Assembly (NCBI GenBank): GCA_030670795.1
Contig: DAOVAY010000005.1
Location: forward strand, 1-32,796
Length of the DNA: 32,796 bases
From: Methanobacteriota archaeon
GTDB taxonomy: Archaea > Thermoplasmatota > Thermoplasmata > SG8-5
Direction of reading: 5' to 3'
In this document: piece after piece, positions 1 to 8,173 of the stretch
Layout: each line of letters opens with the position of its first letter
Position numbering within the stretch: position 1 is the stretch's first letter
Position numbers and translations under genes: made by a program
Notes under the pieces: model-generated
What the model saw: only the letters and a program-made list of their open reading frames with translations
Database searches by the model: none
Told to the model about the DNA's origin: nothing

Positions 1-793
1 CCCCCCTCTTGGTCGGTGAGAACTCCAATTTATCCAAAGAGGCCATCAATGCAATGTCCAAGTTAGCTATGTCTTTAGAAGCTATGAACACAGTGTCATG
101 CTCCTCCATTCCAACTATGGCTTTGCTCTTTTGGGTGTACCAGTCTATGAAATTTAAGATCTTTTTCGATTCACAGGATGGGACGTTCACCTTCAACATG
201 GTCAATCTGCTTTTCGCCTCTTTTATGCTCATCGAAGAGACGGCAACCAGGCCGGCATCTCCCTCTCTCAGACCGTGCGCAAGGAATTGAAATGCAAAGT
301 GATATTTTTCACTCCCTGGAGGTCCCAGGAGCAGCACCATGTTTTTATCCGGGACACCCCCATAGAGTAGAGAATCCATGCCTTCTATTCCAGTGGGTAA
401 GTTTCCTCGTAATGAACCTCGAAGTATGTAGTTGGCAATTTTAAGCCTTGAGAACGGTCCAGCAAATTGCTTCTGAACGTTTTCAACACTATCTCTTGCC
501 CTCTCAAAGGCGCTTTCCCTGCCCCCCGTAAATGCGTCAATTTCAATTAGTGAATCATACACCTTTGACAGGTCACGAACAATAGTTACCGAATCCCACT
601 TATGAAGCCCCATAGAAACACGGCCGGTGTTGTCTACATCAACCCCCTCAAGGATAGGAAGGCTCTTCCCGAGTGCTTCAAGCTTTTTTAAATAAAGGAT
701 AATTTTACCGCTTTCAGCCTGCTTCGCAAGATAATCATTGAATAATTTCTCAAAGACAACTGAAGCTTCTACAGAACCTGTATCCTCCACCAT
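1..793 (-). CDS. KaiC/RecA-like ATPase domain protein, partial (C-terminus beyond window)
   Basis: An uninterrupted reading frame runs from ATG at 793 leftward off the window edge, giving 264 residues. Residues 1 to about 130 are a helical, charged region with no recognised fold. A KaiC/RecA-type core follows: the segment LPTGIEGMDSLLYGGVP (about 131-147) is the typical entry into this family, and a P-loop-like GPPGSEKYHF follows about ten residues later. The Walker A deviates from GxxGxGK[ST]: the third Gly is Glu and Tyr follows the Lys, so ATP binding may be weak. Walker B would lie beyond the edge or in the divergent last third. A TATA-like box lies about 24 nt upstream and there is no Shine-Dalgarno, so the message is probably leaderless. 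The gene diverges from the tRNA-Val gene. Family assignment is fairly secure; role unknown, probably regulatory. Confidence 0.75.
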   Translation of the reverse strand, partial: MVEDTGSVEASVVFEKLFNDYLAKQAESGKIILYLKKLEALGKSLPILEGVDVDNTGRVSMGLHKWDSVTIVRDLSKVYDSLIEIDAFTGGRESAFERARDSVENVQKQFAGPFSRLKIANYILRGSLRGNLPTGIEGMDSLLYGGVPDKNMVLLLGPPGSEKYHFAFQFLAHGLREGDAGLVAVSSMSIKEAKSRLTMLKVNVPSCESKKILNFIDWYTQKSKAIVGMEEHDTVFIASKDIANLDIALMASLDKLEFSPTKRG

Positions 794-810
794 ATAAATT
801 CGTCCACGAT

Positions 811-823
811 ATGTTAATATTGG
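811..823 (-). promoter_or_regulatory. TATA-like box for the leftward KaiC-like gene
   Basis: The minus strand reads CCAATATTAACAT here, centred about 24 nt before the ATG at 793. That spacing fits an archaeal TATA box driving a leaderless transcript. Inferred from position and composition only. Confidence 0.4.
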
Positions 824-877
824 ACACAATATGGTAAATACTAATAAAAAATCTTCCATCACTAAGATTGCTAAGAG

Positions 878-889
878 AAAATATTTTAG
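878..889 (+). promoter_or_regulatory. TATA-like box for tRNA-Val
   Basis: The A/T-rich AAATATTTTAGA is centred about 33 nt before the first base of the tRNA-Val gene (917), a reasonable place for an archaeal TATA box if a few 5' leader bases are removed by RNase P. Confidence 0.4.
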
Positions 890-916
890 ATTAGATACGT
901 ATCAACCCCAACCAAA

Positions 917-1027
917 GGGCTTATGGTCTAGCTGGTTACGTCGGTCGAGCTACTCTTTTCGACCGGTGCCACAAATGACATCGCTCTCACACAGCGGGGA
1001 TCTCCGGTTCGAATCCGGATAAGCCCA
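917..1027 (+). tRNA. tRNA-Val (CAC) with a 37-nt intron in the D-loop
   Basis: The acceptor stem GGGCTTA (917-923) pairs with TAAGCCC (1020-1026), followed by discriminator A. The anticodon arm is TCGCT (981-985), loop CTCACAC (986-992, anticodon CAC at 988-990) and AGCGG (993-997). The T-arm is TCCGG/TTCGAAT/CCGGA (1003-1019). The D-stem halves GTC (926-928) and GAC (977-979) are separated by 48 nt instead of about 11. Removing 938-974 (or 939-975, same product) leaves the D-loop TAGCTGGTTAT, the expected archaeal Val form. The removed segment forms a 10-bp stem (939-948 with 959-968, two G-U pairs). TGG/CCA pairing (933-935 with 969-971) plus unpaired TTA (936-938) gives a relaxed bulge-helix-bulge. 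CCA is not encoded. The intron call is inference from folding, but the tRNA is otherwise complete. Confidence 0.9.
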
Positions 1028-1062
1028 TACTTATTTTGAACAGCGTGGGGATGGGTGAGAAA

Positions 1063-1087
1063 CGAAAGCCATTTAAGGAGGCTTTCG
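1063..1087 (+). promoter_or_regulatory. Inverted repeat in the leader before mevalonate kinase
   Basis: CGAAAGCC (1063-1070) and GGCTTTCG (1080-1087) form a perfect 8-bp stem with a 9-nt loop, between the tRNA-Val 3' end and the ribosome binding site at 1102-1107. No T run follows, so a simple terminator is unlikely. It could be a leader structure or operator; function unknown. Confidence 0.4.
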
Positions 1088-1113
1088 CATTGGGTTGACG
1101 ATAAGGAGATTCT

Positions 1114-2094
1114 ATGGGAACTGGCAGCGGTTTCGGGAAGGTGATAATCTTTAACGAACATTTCGTGGTCTTTGGCATTCCAGCAATAGCCTCGGCGATC
1201 GACTCTAGAACGGAGGCTTTGGTCGAGAGAATAGATGCTCCTTCTCAACTTGTACCTTCTGGCAACGAAGGCTCCTTAGGTGATGGATGGGTGCTGGAGG
1301 ACAACCGGCCGGCAAACCCAGGATATAAAGTGGAGAAATATGAGCATCAGAAAGAATCTATTAATCTGGTGCTGGATGCTGCCGGATTCGACGCTTCGGA
1401 AAACAACATAAGAATCACCCTCGGCGGAAGCCTGAAAGCGGTGGGCGGCGTTGGTGCCAGCGCAGCGGTTTGCGTGTCCATTGCCCGGGCTTTGAATGAC
1501 GAATTCAGCTTGGGTTTTGATGACGATAGAATCAACAAAATCGCCTTTGAAGGGGAGAAGGCGTATGCTGGCACCCCATCCGGAATCGATAACACAGCCT
1601 CGACTTATGGCGGTCTTCTCTGGTTCGAGAAAAACCTGCAAGGTGGCGATAACAAGATAGAACTCTTGAAGGTAAGAGAGCCGATAAGGATTGTCATGGG
1701 AAACACCGGCCTGACCACGAACACCAAGGCTGCGGTTGAGGGCGTGAGGCAGAGAAGAGAGGCAAATCCGGAGCAATACAAGGGCATTTTCCAGGTGGCC
1801 GAGGACATTGTTTCGAAGGCGAGGCTTGCTCTCAGCGCTCATGACCTGACAATGATGGGCCAGCTTATGGACACGAATCATAAAATTCTTCAGGAAATCG
1901 AGGTTTCGCATCCCAAACTGGACGAACTCGTCAGGATTTCGAAAGACAACGGCGCACTGGGAGCCAAAATGACAGGCGGCGGTCTCGGCGGCTACATGAT
2001 CGCGCTTTGCTCGGACGAAGCAAGCCAGCAGAGAGTTGCGAACGCTATTGAAAGCGCCGGATGCGAGGCACTGAGAACGACAATCGGCGTATGA
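1114..2094 (+). CDS. mvk: Mevalonate kinase (GHMP kinase family)
   Basis: Phosphorylates mevalonate to 5-phosphomevalonate with ATP in the cytoplasm, the entry to the phosphorylated part of the mevalonate pathway. The 326-residue length fits the family. GHMP motif 1 is near the N-terminus (GKVIIFNEHFVVFG), the Gly/Ser-rich phosphate-binding loop is GGVGASAAV at about residues 112-120, a GTPSGIDNTAS segment follows, and motif 3 is KMTGGGLGGYM at about 285-295. The ATG at 1114 has a strong AAGGAG site at 1102-1107, seven bases away. It is followed by the three other genes of the archaeal modified mevalonate route, which supports mevalonate over homoserine or galactose as substrate. A T-rich stretch after the stop (2096-2101) may partly terminate transcription. 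Confidence 0.92.
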   Translation: MGTGSGFGKVIIFNEHFVVFGIPAIASAIDSRTEALVERIDAPSQLVPSGNEGSLGDGWVLEDNRPANPGYKVEKYEHQKESINLVLDAAGFDASENNIRITLGGSLKAVGGVGASAAVCVSIARALNDEFSLGFDDDRINKIAFEGEKAYAGTPSGIDNTASTYGGLLWFEKNLQGGDNKIELLKVREPIRIVMGNTGLTTNTKAAVEGVRQRREANPEQYKGIFQVAEDIVSKARLALSAHDLTMMGQLMDTNHKILQEIEVSHPKLDELVRISKDNGALGAKMTGGGLGGYMIALCSDEASQQRVANAIESAGCEALRTTIGV

Positions 2095-2104
2095 TTTTTT
2101 ACGT

Positions 2105-2148
2105 CACGTGTCGACCTGCCAGACGGCAATTATTTATAGAATTGGCAG
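2105..2148 (+). promoter_or_regulatory. Promoter region before the UbiD-type gene, TATA flanked by an inverted repeat
   Basis: A TATA-like ATTATTTATA lies at 2129-2138. It is bracketed by CTGCCA (2116-2121) and TGGCAG (2143-2148), perfect inverted half-sites, and preceded by the palindrome CACGTG (2105-2110). Half-sites around a TATA box could be a repressor operator, so the downstream genes may have their own control separate from mevalonate kinase. Inferred from sequence only. Confidence 0.45.
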
Positions 2149-2182
2149 ATAACAGATTTTATAATCAGCCGGAGTGATTGAA

Positions 2183-3466
2183 ATGACCTTGAATGAGTTC
2201 GTAACTGTGCTGGAAGAGAAGGGTCTGCTTGTGAGGATAAGAAATGAGGCGGACCCGAAGTTCGAGATACCCACGATAATGAAGAAGATGGACGGGACAC
2301 CTTTGCTCTTCGAGAACGTGAAGGGCCATGATATGGGAGTCGTGGCCAACATCTGCTCGACAAGGCAGCTGGTAGCCCTGGGTCTGGGAGTGCAGGAAGA
2401 CGAAATACTAAAAACTCTTATGACGGCCATCGAAAGTCCGAGGGAACCGGATGTGGTGGAGGCCACTGGGTATGTTGATAGAGAGCTGGACCTAGGCAAA
2501 CTTCCGATTCTGACGTATTACCCGTTTGACGGAGGCCCGTATGTGGCGTCGGGAATAGTCATCGCCAATGACCCAGAACACGGAATCAACGCATCCTACC
2601 ATCGCGGAATGGCACTTTCCAATGACAGGTTTGTCTTCAGGATACTCCAGAGGGACTTCAACAAGTATATCGAACGGGGTTTGAGGGAATTCGCGTTCTG
2701 CATCGGCAATGCCATACCCGTTTTACTGGGTGCTGCCATCTCCGAAAGTACGGGAGTCCACGAGCTGGCAATAGCCAATGCCCTAAGGACATCCCATCTT
2801 ATAGAGCTGGATGGACATAGGGTGCCACAATCAGAAATCATCATGATTATGGAGTTTACAGGAGAAATGCATGAGGAAGGACCTTTCCTGGATTTGACGG
2901 AAACGCCAGACATTGTCAGGGAGCAGCGAGTCGCCAGAGTGAAAAAGATTTTTGTCAGGCCGGATGCACTTTTCCACGGCCTATTGCCGGGAGGACTAGA
3001 GCATAAGATTCTGATGGGTATGCCGCGGGAGCCGAGTATTTATCGAGAGGTCTCACAGGTTTGCGATGTAAAGGACGTTCTCGTTACGCCTGGCGGATGC
3101 TCCTGGCTGCACGGGGCGGTCAGTATCAGAAAGAAAGCTGAGGGGGATGGTAAAAGGGCAATCGAAGCAGCCTTCAGAGGTCACAAATCAATGAAACACA
3201 TCTTCGTGGTGGATGAAGATATTGATATTCACAAGCCAGAGGAAATCGAATGGGCCATGGCAACCAGATTTCAAGGAGACAACGACCTCATCACAAAGCA
3301 AGAGAAAGGCTCCTCTCTCGACCCATCATCCGACCTCGAAACGAGAATGACGACGAAAATGGGTTTTGACCTGACAATTCCTTGGGGACGAAATCCAGAT
3401 GATTTCAAGAGGCCAGAGTTACCTCTTAAGCTCAATCTGAAGGATTACCTTCAGGGGGAAAAATAA
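2183..3466 (+). CDS. UbiD-family decarboxylase, probable anhydromevalonate phosphate decarboxylase
   Basis: UbiD-family enzymes use prenylated FMN to decarboxylate unsaturated acids. In the archaeal mevalonate pathway a UbiD homologue converts trans-anhydromevalonate 5-phosphate to isopentenyl phosphate. The protein is 427 residues, normal for the archaeal group, and has UbiD-like segments throughout, for example DPEHGINASYHRGMALS near the centre and a long FHGLLPGGLEHKILMG stretch in the second half. I chose ATG 2183 because GGAG at 2171-2174 is well spaced from it; the in-frame GTG at 2174 overlaps that site. The stop overlaps the start of the aconitase-X gene (TAATG at 3464-3468), so the two are probably translationally coupled. 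Specificity is inferred from the neighbours. No UbiX-type prenyltransferase gene was seen in the window. Confidence 0.88.
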   Translation: MTLNEFVTVLEEKGLLVRIRNEADPKFEIPTIMKKMDGTPLLFENVKGHDMGVVANICSTRQLVALGLGVQEDEILKTLMTAIESPREPDVVEATGYVDRELDLGKLPILTYYPFDGGPYVASGIVIANDPEHGINASYHRGMALSNDRFVFRILQRDFNKYIERGLREFAFCIGNAIPVLLGAAISESTGVHELAIANALRTSHLIELDGHRVPQSEIIMIMEFTGEMHEEGPFLDLTETPDIVREQRVARVKKIFVRPDALFHGLLPGGLEHKILMGMPREPSIYREVSQVCDVKDVLVTPGGCSWLHGAVSIRKKAEGDGKRAIEAAFRGHKSMKHIFVVDEDIDIHKPEEIEWAMATRFQGDNDLITKQEKGSSLDPSSDLETRMTTKMGFDLTIPWGRNPDDFKRPELPLKLNLKDYLQGEK

Positions 3467-4653
3467 TGCACTTGACCGCCGACCAAGAGAACATGCTGAA
3501 CGGCGAAAACGGAGAAGTGGTCGAACGTCTGTTTAGGCTATTGGTCAGGTTGGGAGACATATACGGTGCAGAGCAGATGATTCCGGTAGGTTCCGTTCAA
3601 GTCGCCGGAGTTTCCTATAAATCCATAGGTGACCCCGGTCTTGAGTTTCTTGAAGATTTCGCAAGCAAAGGAGCGAAGGTGAAGGTTCTCACTTACTTGA
3701 ACCCCGCTGGCATGGATCTGGAGAACTGGCAGGAGCTCGGGTTTCCCCGGGACTTTGCCGAGCATCAGATAAGAATTATGGAGGCATTCAGGCAAATGGG
3801 CATTGTTACCACAGCGACCTGCACCCCCTATCTTGCCGGTAACCTTCCCAGATTCGGAGAGCACATAGCCTGGTCAGAATCTTCGGCTGTCTCATTTTCC
3901 AATTCGGTCATCGGGGCCAGAACAAACAGGGAGGGCGGCCCCTCGGCACTGGCTGCGGCGATTTGCGGCGTCACACCAAATTATGGATTACATCTGGAAG
4001 AAAACAGAAAGCCCGAAATCGTTGCAAAAGTGGATGCCGAGCTGGCCTATAATTCTGATTTCGGAGCGCTCGGTTATTATGTCGGAAAACAGGTGAAGAA
4101 CAAGATTCCATATTTCAAGGGGATCGGGCAGGCAAACACGGACCAACTGAAGGCTTTAGGGGCGGCAATGGCCGCCTCGGGAGCGGTCGCCCTCTATCAT
4201 GCCGAGAATTTAACTCCGGAAGCTGGCAGAATGGACATTGGCGGTCTTGAGACAATAGACGTAACGCAGGGTGACCTCGATGAAACGTACGAGAATCTTA
4301 ACACTGGTGAATTGCCCGACATAGTCATTCTCGGTTGCCCTCACGCTTCGCTGCGTGAGATTTCCAGCCTAGCTGCTAAGGTCAAAGGAAAGAGCTTGAA
4401 GAAGCCCATCTGGATATGCACATCAAGGGTGATGAAGGGGGCGGCCGATAGGTTGGGATACATTGAGACAATTGAGGCCGCAGGAGGCAAGGTCGTGGCA
4501 GATACGTGTATGGTGGTTTCCCCGATCGAGGAAATGGGCTATGCGACCACTGGTGTTAATTCGGGCAAGGCGGCCAATTATCTTCCCGGGTTCTGCAAAC
4601 AGGATGTCGTGTTCTACAATGTCGATGAGCTCATCAGGAGGCTGGCACAATGA
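3466..4653 (+). CDS. Aconitase X catalytic subunit, probable phosphomevalonate dehydratase large subunit
   Basis: Aconitase-X (former DUF521) large subunit of 395 residues. With the small swivel subunit encoded next it would dehydrate 5-phosphomevalonate to trans-anhydromevalonate 5-phosphate, using a [4Fe-4S] cluster. Three cysteines sit in conserved-looking contexts and are the likely cluster ligands: C119 (TATCTPYLAGN), C291 (ILGCPHAS) and C348 (ADTCMVVSP). The N-terminus (HLTADQENMLNGENGE) is typical of the family. The start overlaps the previous stop by one base and the end overlaps the small-subunit start (ATGA at 4650-4653). Aconitase-X homologues elsewhere act on hydroxyproline derivatives; the mevalonate assignment here rests on the adjacent kinase and UbiD genes. 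Confidence 0.9.
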   Translation: MHLTADQENMLNGENGEVVERLFRLLVRLGDIYGAEQMIPVGSVQVAGVSYKSIGDPGLEFLEDFASKGAKVKVLTYLNPAGMDLENWQELGFPRDFAEHQIRIMEAFRQMGIVTTATCTPYLAGNLPRFGEHIAWSESSAVSFSNSVIGARTNREGGPSALAAAICGVTPNYGLHLEENRKPEIVAKVDAELAYNSDFGALGYYVGKQVKNKIPYFKGIGQANTDQLKALGAAMAASGAVALYHAENLTPEAGRMDIGGLETIDVTQGDLDETYENLNTGELPDIVILGCPHASLREISSLAAKVKGKSLKKPIWICTSRVMKGAADRLGYIETIEAAGGKVVADTCMVVSPIEEMGYATTGVNSGKAANYLPGFCKQDVVFYNVDELIRRLAQ

Positions 4654-5036
4654 AAGGAAGGATGATAAACCCAGGTAAGGCAGAGGCCGAGGCAATAGTG
4701 TCCAAAGAACCCATCGGCTTCTACGGCGGAATCGATGCAAAGACTGGTATAGTCATCGAAAAGGGTCACGAACTCGAAGGACAGTCCGTGACTGGCAAAG
4801 TATTGGTATTTCCTTGCGGTAAGGGCTCTACTGTTGGTTCGTACGTTATTTATGGGTTGAAAAAGAACGGCGTAGCACCGGCGGCAATACTTAACGAAGA
4901 AACCGAAACCATAGTTGCCACGGGAGTGATACTTGCCGGAATCCCGTGTGTTGACGGTATTGAAATCGATAAAATTAACACCGGCGACAGGCTAATGGTA
5001 AACGCCGATGAAGGCATTGTCGAAATCATCAGTTGA
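4650..5036 (+). CDS. Aconitase X swivel subunit, probable phosphomevalonate dehydratase small subunit
   Basis: A 128-residue protein of the aconitase-X swivelling-domain family (former DUF126). It carries the family features [19 protein letters not shown] (about residues 42-60) and [11 protein letters not shown], and a C-terminal acidic beta-rich part. It pairs with the large subunit to close the active site. The start overlaps the large-subunit stop in an ATGA arrangement, a sign of translational coupling and equal dosage. An in-frame start of the Cdc48 frame at 5008 would overlap its tail, but the preferred Cdc48 start is downstream. Confidence 0.9.
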   Translation: MKGRMINPGKAEAEAIVSKEPIGFYGGIDAKTGIVIEKGHELEGQSVTGKVLVFPCGKGSTVGSYVIYGLKKNGVAPAAILNEETETIVATGVILAGIPCVDGIEIDKINTGDRLMVNADEGIVEIIS

Positions 5037-5091
5037 TTTTTTAAGGAAAAGGATAAAATACGGCCAGCTTTATTCGGTCAAGGTTGGGAAA

Positions 5092-7311
5092 ATGTCCAAA
5101 GGTGTGACGCTCAAGGTTGAAAGGGCTCAAAGCCAATCCGATGTCGGCCTAGGCAAGGCCAGATTAGACACAAAAACCCGGCTTGCTCTCGGCGTGGAAG
5201 TCGGAGATGTTGTTGAGGTAACCGGAAAAAAGAGCACCGCCGCGAAGATATATCGGCTTTTACACGAGGATGAAGGCAAGGGTTTGATTCGTATGGGCAA
5301 CCTGCTCAGGCAGAGCGCAGGAGTTTCACCGGGGGACAAGGTGGAGGTGAAAAAGGCGGATGTAAAACGCGCATCAAAGATTAGTATGGCACCTTCGATT
5401 TCACAGGGCATGAAGCTCAGCTTCGGAGAGGGCATAGAGGAATTCATAAAGCGTGCCTTGGGCCAGAGGGCTGTTGTCAAGGGCGACACGATTCTGGTGC
5501 CTGGCGTCGGTCTGAGCGGCAATCTTCCCTTCCTCGTGACAAACACATCGCCGAAAGGAGTGGTGCTCATTGACGAGAGCACGGTCATGACGGTAAAGGA
5601 CGAGCCAGTGTCTGAGTCCGAGGTAGTAACCGCCACAGTGGCCTATGAGGATATAGGCGGTCTTCGCGAAGAATTACAACGTGTTAGAGAGATGATAGAG
5701 CTTCCTTTGAAGCACCCAGAACTTTTCAGGCGCCTGGGCATCGATCCGCCGAAAGGCGTTCTGCTTTACGGTCCTCCCGGCACCGGAAAGACCCTAATCG
5801 CCAAGGCCGTTGCCAACGAGTCCGGTGCCAGTTTCTATTCGATCCAGGGTCCCGAGATAATGTCCAAATATTATGGCCAGAGCGAAGAAAAGCTCAGAGA
5901 GAAGTTCGATGACGCGGAGAAAAATGCGCCCTCTGTCATTTTCATCGACGAACTTGATTCTATTGCACCCAAGCGTGACGAGGTACAGGGAGAAGTAGAA
6001 AGGCGTGTGGTTGCCCAACTTTTAACCTTGATGGACGGTCTCAGCGACAGGGGTAACGTAATAGTCATTGCTGCCACAAACCGTGAGGATTCCATTGACC
6101 CAGCACTGAGAAGACCCGGTAGATTCGATCGCGAGATTGAGATTGGTGTTCCGGACAAGGAGGGGAGAAAGGAGGTACTGGAGATACATACTCGCGGCAT
6201 GCCAATTCAAGGAGACGACACCTCAAGATCCAGAATGCTGGACGAGTTCGCTGGCATCACTTACGGCTTTGTTGGCGCAGACCTAGCAGCATTGGCAAGA
6301 GAAGCTGCTATGAAAGCACTTCGCCGCTATCTTCCCGAATTCGACCTCGACCAGCCAATTCCCACCGAGGTCATAGAAAAGATGATTGTGACACGGGACG
6401 ATTTCAAAGAGGCCCTGAAGGATGTGGAACCAAGTGCGATGCGAGAGGTATTGGTGGAGGTACCGAACGTCACCTGGGAGGATATTGGCGGTCTGGATGA
6501 TGTGAAAATGATTTTAAATGAAGTGATAGAGCTGCCGCTGAAGGAGCCAGATGCTTTCAAGAAGATGGGAATTACTCCACCGAGAGGCGTTCTCTTGTAC
6601 GGTCCACCGGGGACGGGAAAAACCCTTCTGGCCAAGGCGGTGGCAAACGAATCGGAGGCAAATTTCATATCAATCAAGGGCCCGGAGGTCATGTCTAAAT
6701 GGGTTGGTGAAAGCGAGAAGGCGGTTCGTTTGATATTCAAAAAGGCAAAACAGGTCTCCCCTTCAATAGTTTTCCTCGACGAGCTTGACGCCATCGCACC
6801 AGCCAGAGGCACATCTCACGACTCCGGCGCGACCGAAAGGGTAGTCAACCAGATTTTAACATCTATTGATGGATTAGAATCACTTGAGGGTGTGGTAACC
6901 ATCGCGGCCACAAACAGACCAGACATTATCGACCACGCACTGTTAAGGACAGGAAGATTTGACCGATTGGTGTACGTGGGAGTGCCGGACATTGAAGCTA
7001 GAAAGGCGATTTTCGCGGTCCATACTCGGAACATGCCGTTGAAGAATGTCAGCATAGACTGGCTGGCAAAACAAACCGACGGTTATGTGGGTGCGGACAT
7101 TGAGGGAGTTTGCAGGGAAGCGGGAATGATTGCCCTACGGGAGAACATCAAGGCAAAGAAAATCACAAAATCTCATTTCGAGGCCGCACTTGAAGCCGTG
7201 AAACCATCTGCCACAGAAGAAACAATCAAATATTACAACCGCATTAGGGAGGCATTAGAGAGTGGAGTGGCCAGAAAGAGTTCAAAGGAAGGGCCAGGAT
7301 ACTACGCCTGA
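5092..7311 (+). CDS. Cdc48/VAT-type AAA+ ATPase
   Basis: Archaeal p97/VCP homologue: a hexameric unfoldase that extracts and unfolds proteins, often for the 20S proteasome. An N domain (1 to about 190) is followed by two AAA modules. D1 has Walker A GPPGTGKT at 227-234 and Walker [13 protein letters not shown] near 283; D2 has GPPGTGKT at 504-511 and [12 protein letters not shown] near 560. Arginine-finger regions ([20 protein letters not shown]) are present. The C-terminus GPGYYA fits the hydrophobic-Tyr-any pattern that docks on proteasome rings. Starting at ATG 5092 ([13 protein letters not shown]) gives 739 residues and the usual N-domain start. An ATG at 5008 would add 28 residues and overlap the upstream gene. 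It lies 55 bp after the mevalonate genes and may be co-transcribed, though no functional link is evident. Confidence 0.95.
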   Translation: MSKGVTLKVERAQSQSDVGLGKARLDTKTRLALGVEVGDVVEVTGKKSTAAKIYRLLHEDEGKGLIRMGNLLRQSAGVSPGDKVEVKKADVKRASKISMAPSISQGMKLSFGEGIEEFIKRALGQRAVVKGDTILVPGVGLSGNLPFLVTNTSPKGVVLIDESTVMTVKDEPVSESEVVTATVAYEDIGGLREELQRVREMIELPLKHPELFRRLGIDPPKGVLLYGPPGTGKTLIAKAVANESGASFYSIQGPEIMSKYYGQSEEKLREKFDDAEKNAPSVIFIDELDSIAPKRDEVQGEVERRVVAQLLTLMDGLSDRGNVIVIAATNREDSIDPALRRPGRFDREIEIGVPDKEGRKEVLEIHTRGMPIQGDDTSRSRMLDEFAGITYGFVGADLAALAREAAMKALRRYLPEFDLDQPIPTEVIEKMIVTRDDFKEALKDVEPSAMREVLVEVPNVTWEDIGGLDDVKMILNEVIELPLKEPDAFKKMGITPPRGVLLYGPPGTGKTLLAKAVANESEANFISIKGPEVMSKWVGESEKAVRLIFKKAKQVSPSIVFLDELDAIAPARGTSHDSGATERVVNQILTSIDGLESLEGVVTIAATNRPDIIDHALLRTGRFDRLVYVGVPDIEARKAIFAVHTRNMPLKNVSIDWLAKQTDGYVGADIEGVCREAGMIALRENIKAKKITKSHFEAALEAVKPSATEETIKYYNRIREALESGVARKSSKEGPGYYA

Positions 7312-7322
7312 GGTGAGAATAT

Positions 7323-7562
7323 ATGAAAAAATTCGTCACGGAATTACGTGGAAAAACCGTTATGACAAATGACGGCCAGATACTTGGCATGATTGAGAAT
7401 TTTGTGATAAACACAACCACTGGAGAGTTGCAGCATGTCCTAGTGATACCCGCCGAGGAGGTAGAAACTCGCCTTTACAGGGTAGATGCCCAGGGCAGAC
7501 TCATCCTCCCCTTCAACGATATGAAGGCTGTAAGAGACGTTGTAGTTATGGACGTAGCATAG
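7323..7562 (+). CDS. PRC-barrel domain protein
   Basis: A small 79-residue protein consisting of one PRC-barrel: the segment ELRGKTVMTNDGQILGMIEN at residues 7-26 and LYRVDAQGRLILPFNDM later are typical. Single-domain PRC-barrel proteins are common in archaea; a role in RNA or cell-division processes has been proposed for some, but nothing specific can be said here. GGTGAG six bases before ATG 7323 is the ribosome binding site. The gene starts 11 bp after the Cdc48 stop, so the two are probably co-transcribed. A T5 stretch at about 7576-7580 may end the transcript. Confidence 0.85.
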   Translation: MKKFVTELRGKTVMTNDGQILGMIENFVINTTTGELQHVLVIPAEEVETRLYRVDAQGRLILPFNDMKAVRDVVVMDVA

Positions 7563-7640
7563 GTTACTAACTACGTTTTTCTTGAACTTTAACTTTCATA
7601 ATGATTAATAGTAAATAAAATTATATTTTCAGATAGAAAG

Positions 7641-7650
7641 ACATATAATA
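7641..7650 (+). promoter_or_regulatory. TATA-like box for the zinc-ribbon gene array
   Basis: ACATATAATA lies about 26 nt before the GTG at 7672, and there is no convincing Shine-Dalgarno before that GTG. The spacing places transcription start at or very near the start codon, suggesting a leaderless message that begins with GTG. Inferred. Confidence 0.45.
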
Positions 7651-7671
7651 AAGGACTATAATACACAGCCC

Positions 7672-8118
7672 GTGGCAGAGAATTCTGAGGATAAGACGGT
7701 TGTTAAGCCAGAGACCAAAGACGCGGACTCACCAACGATGGTTTGTCCAATGTGTGGCACCGCAGTTATAGAAGAGGCAATAGAATGTCCTTCTTGTGGG
7801 GAGCCATTCTCACCCGAAGCCTTTGAACTGATGGAAGCAACAGAGAGTAGAAAAAGTAAAATGTTGTTCTATTCTGGCGTAATACTAGTCTTGGTCGGTG
7901 GTCCAGGCGTAGCCTTTGGCTCTTGGCTGCATGACTGGCTAAAAGTTCCAATCGGCACGTATGACAATTTCGACTCTTTCGGATGGGTAAACAGGCTTGT
8001 CGCGACAGTAGGAATAATTATATTAGTAATCGGTATTATCCTTCTGATATTGTCCTTGCCACGTATAAAATCAGAGAAATCAAAAAAGGACAAGGAATTG
8101 ACCAAGCCAGAAAGCTGA
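7672..8118 (+). CDS. Zinc-ribbon membrane protein, first of three paralogues
   Basis: A 148-residue protein, probably started by GTG. A four-cysteine zinc ribbon lies at about residues 25-43 (CPMCGTAVIEEAIECPSCG). Two hydrophobic helices follow: one from about 64 to 84 (MLFYSGVILVLVGGPGVAFG) and one from about 106 to 127 (LVATVGIIILVIGIILLI), then a Lys-rich tail. With the positive tail inside, both ribbon and tail would face the cytoplasm. The helix pair, its connecting loop (GS-LH, GTYD, FGW) and the ribbon are similar to those of the next two genes, so the three arose by duplication. The stop TGA is directly followed by ATG at 8119. Function unknown. Confidence 0.75.
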   Translation: MAENSEDKTVVKPETKDADSPTMVCPMCGTAVIEEAIECPSCGEPFSPEAFELMEATESRKSKMLFYSGVILVLVGGPGVAFGSWLHDWLKVPIGTYDNFDSFGWVNRLVATVGIIILVIGIILLILSLPRIKSEKSKKDKELTKPES

Positions 8119-8173
8119 ATGGGGGGTTTGTATTCCAGAGAATGAAGAAGTTGAGGGCAAATTTATCTGCCCG

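Noticed and set aside
9-444. Plus-strand frames of 88-93 residues at the left edge.
   Set aside because: They lie opposite the continuous minus-strand KaiC-like frame, which has the recognisable family motifs.
831-1248. Frames on both strands across the tRNA-Val gene.
   Set aside because: The tRNA structure and the mevalonate kinase start explain this region.
5008-5091. An upstream ATG (5008) for the Cdc48 gene.
   Set aside because: It overlaps the preceding gene, adds 28 residues absent from the family and gives an unusual N-terminus; ATG 5092 fits the usual length and N-domain start.
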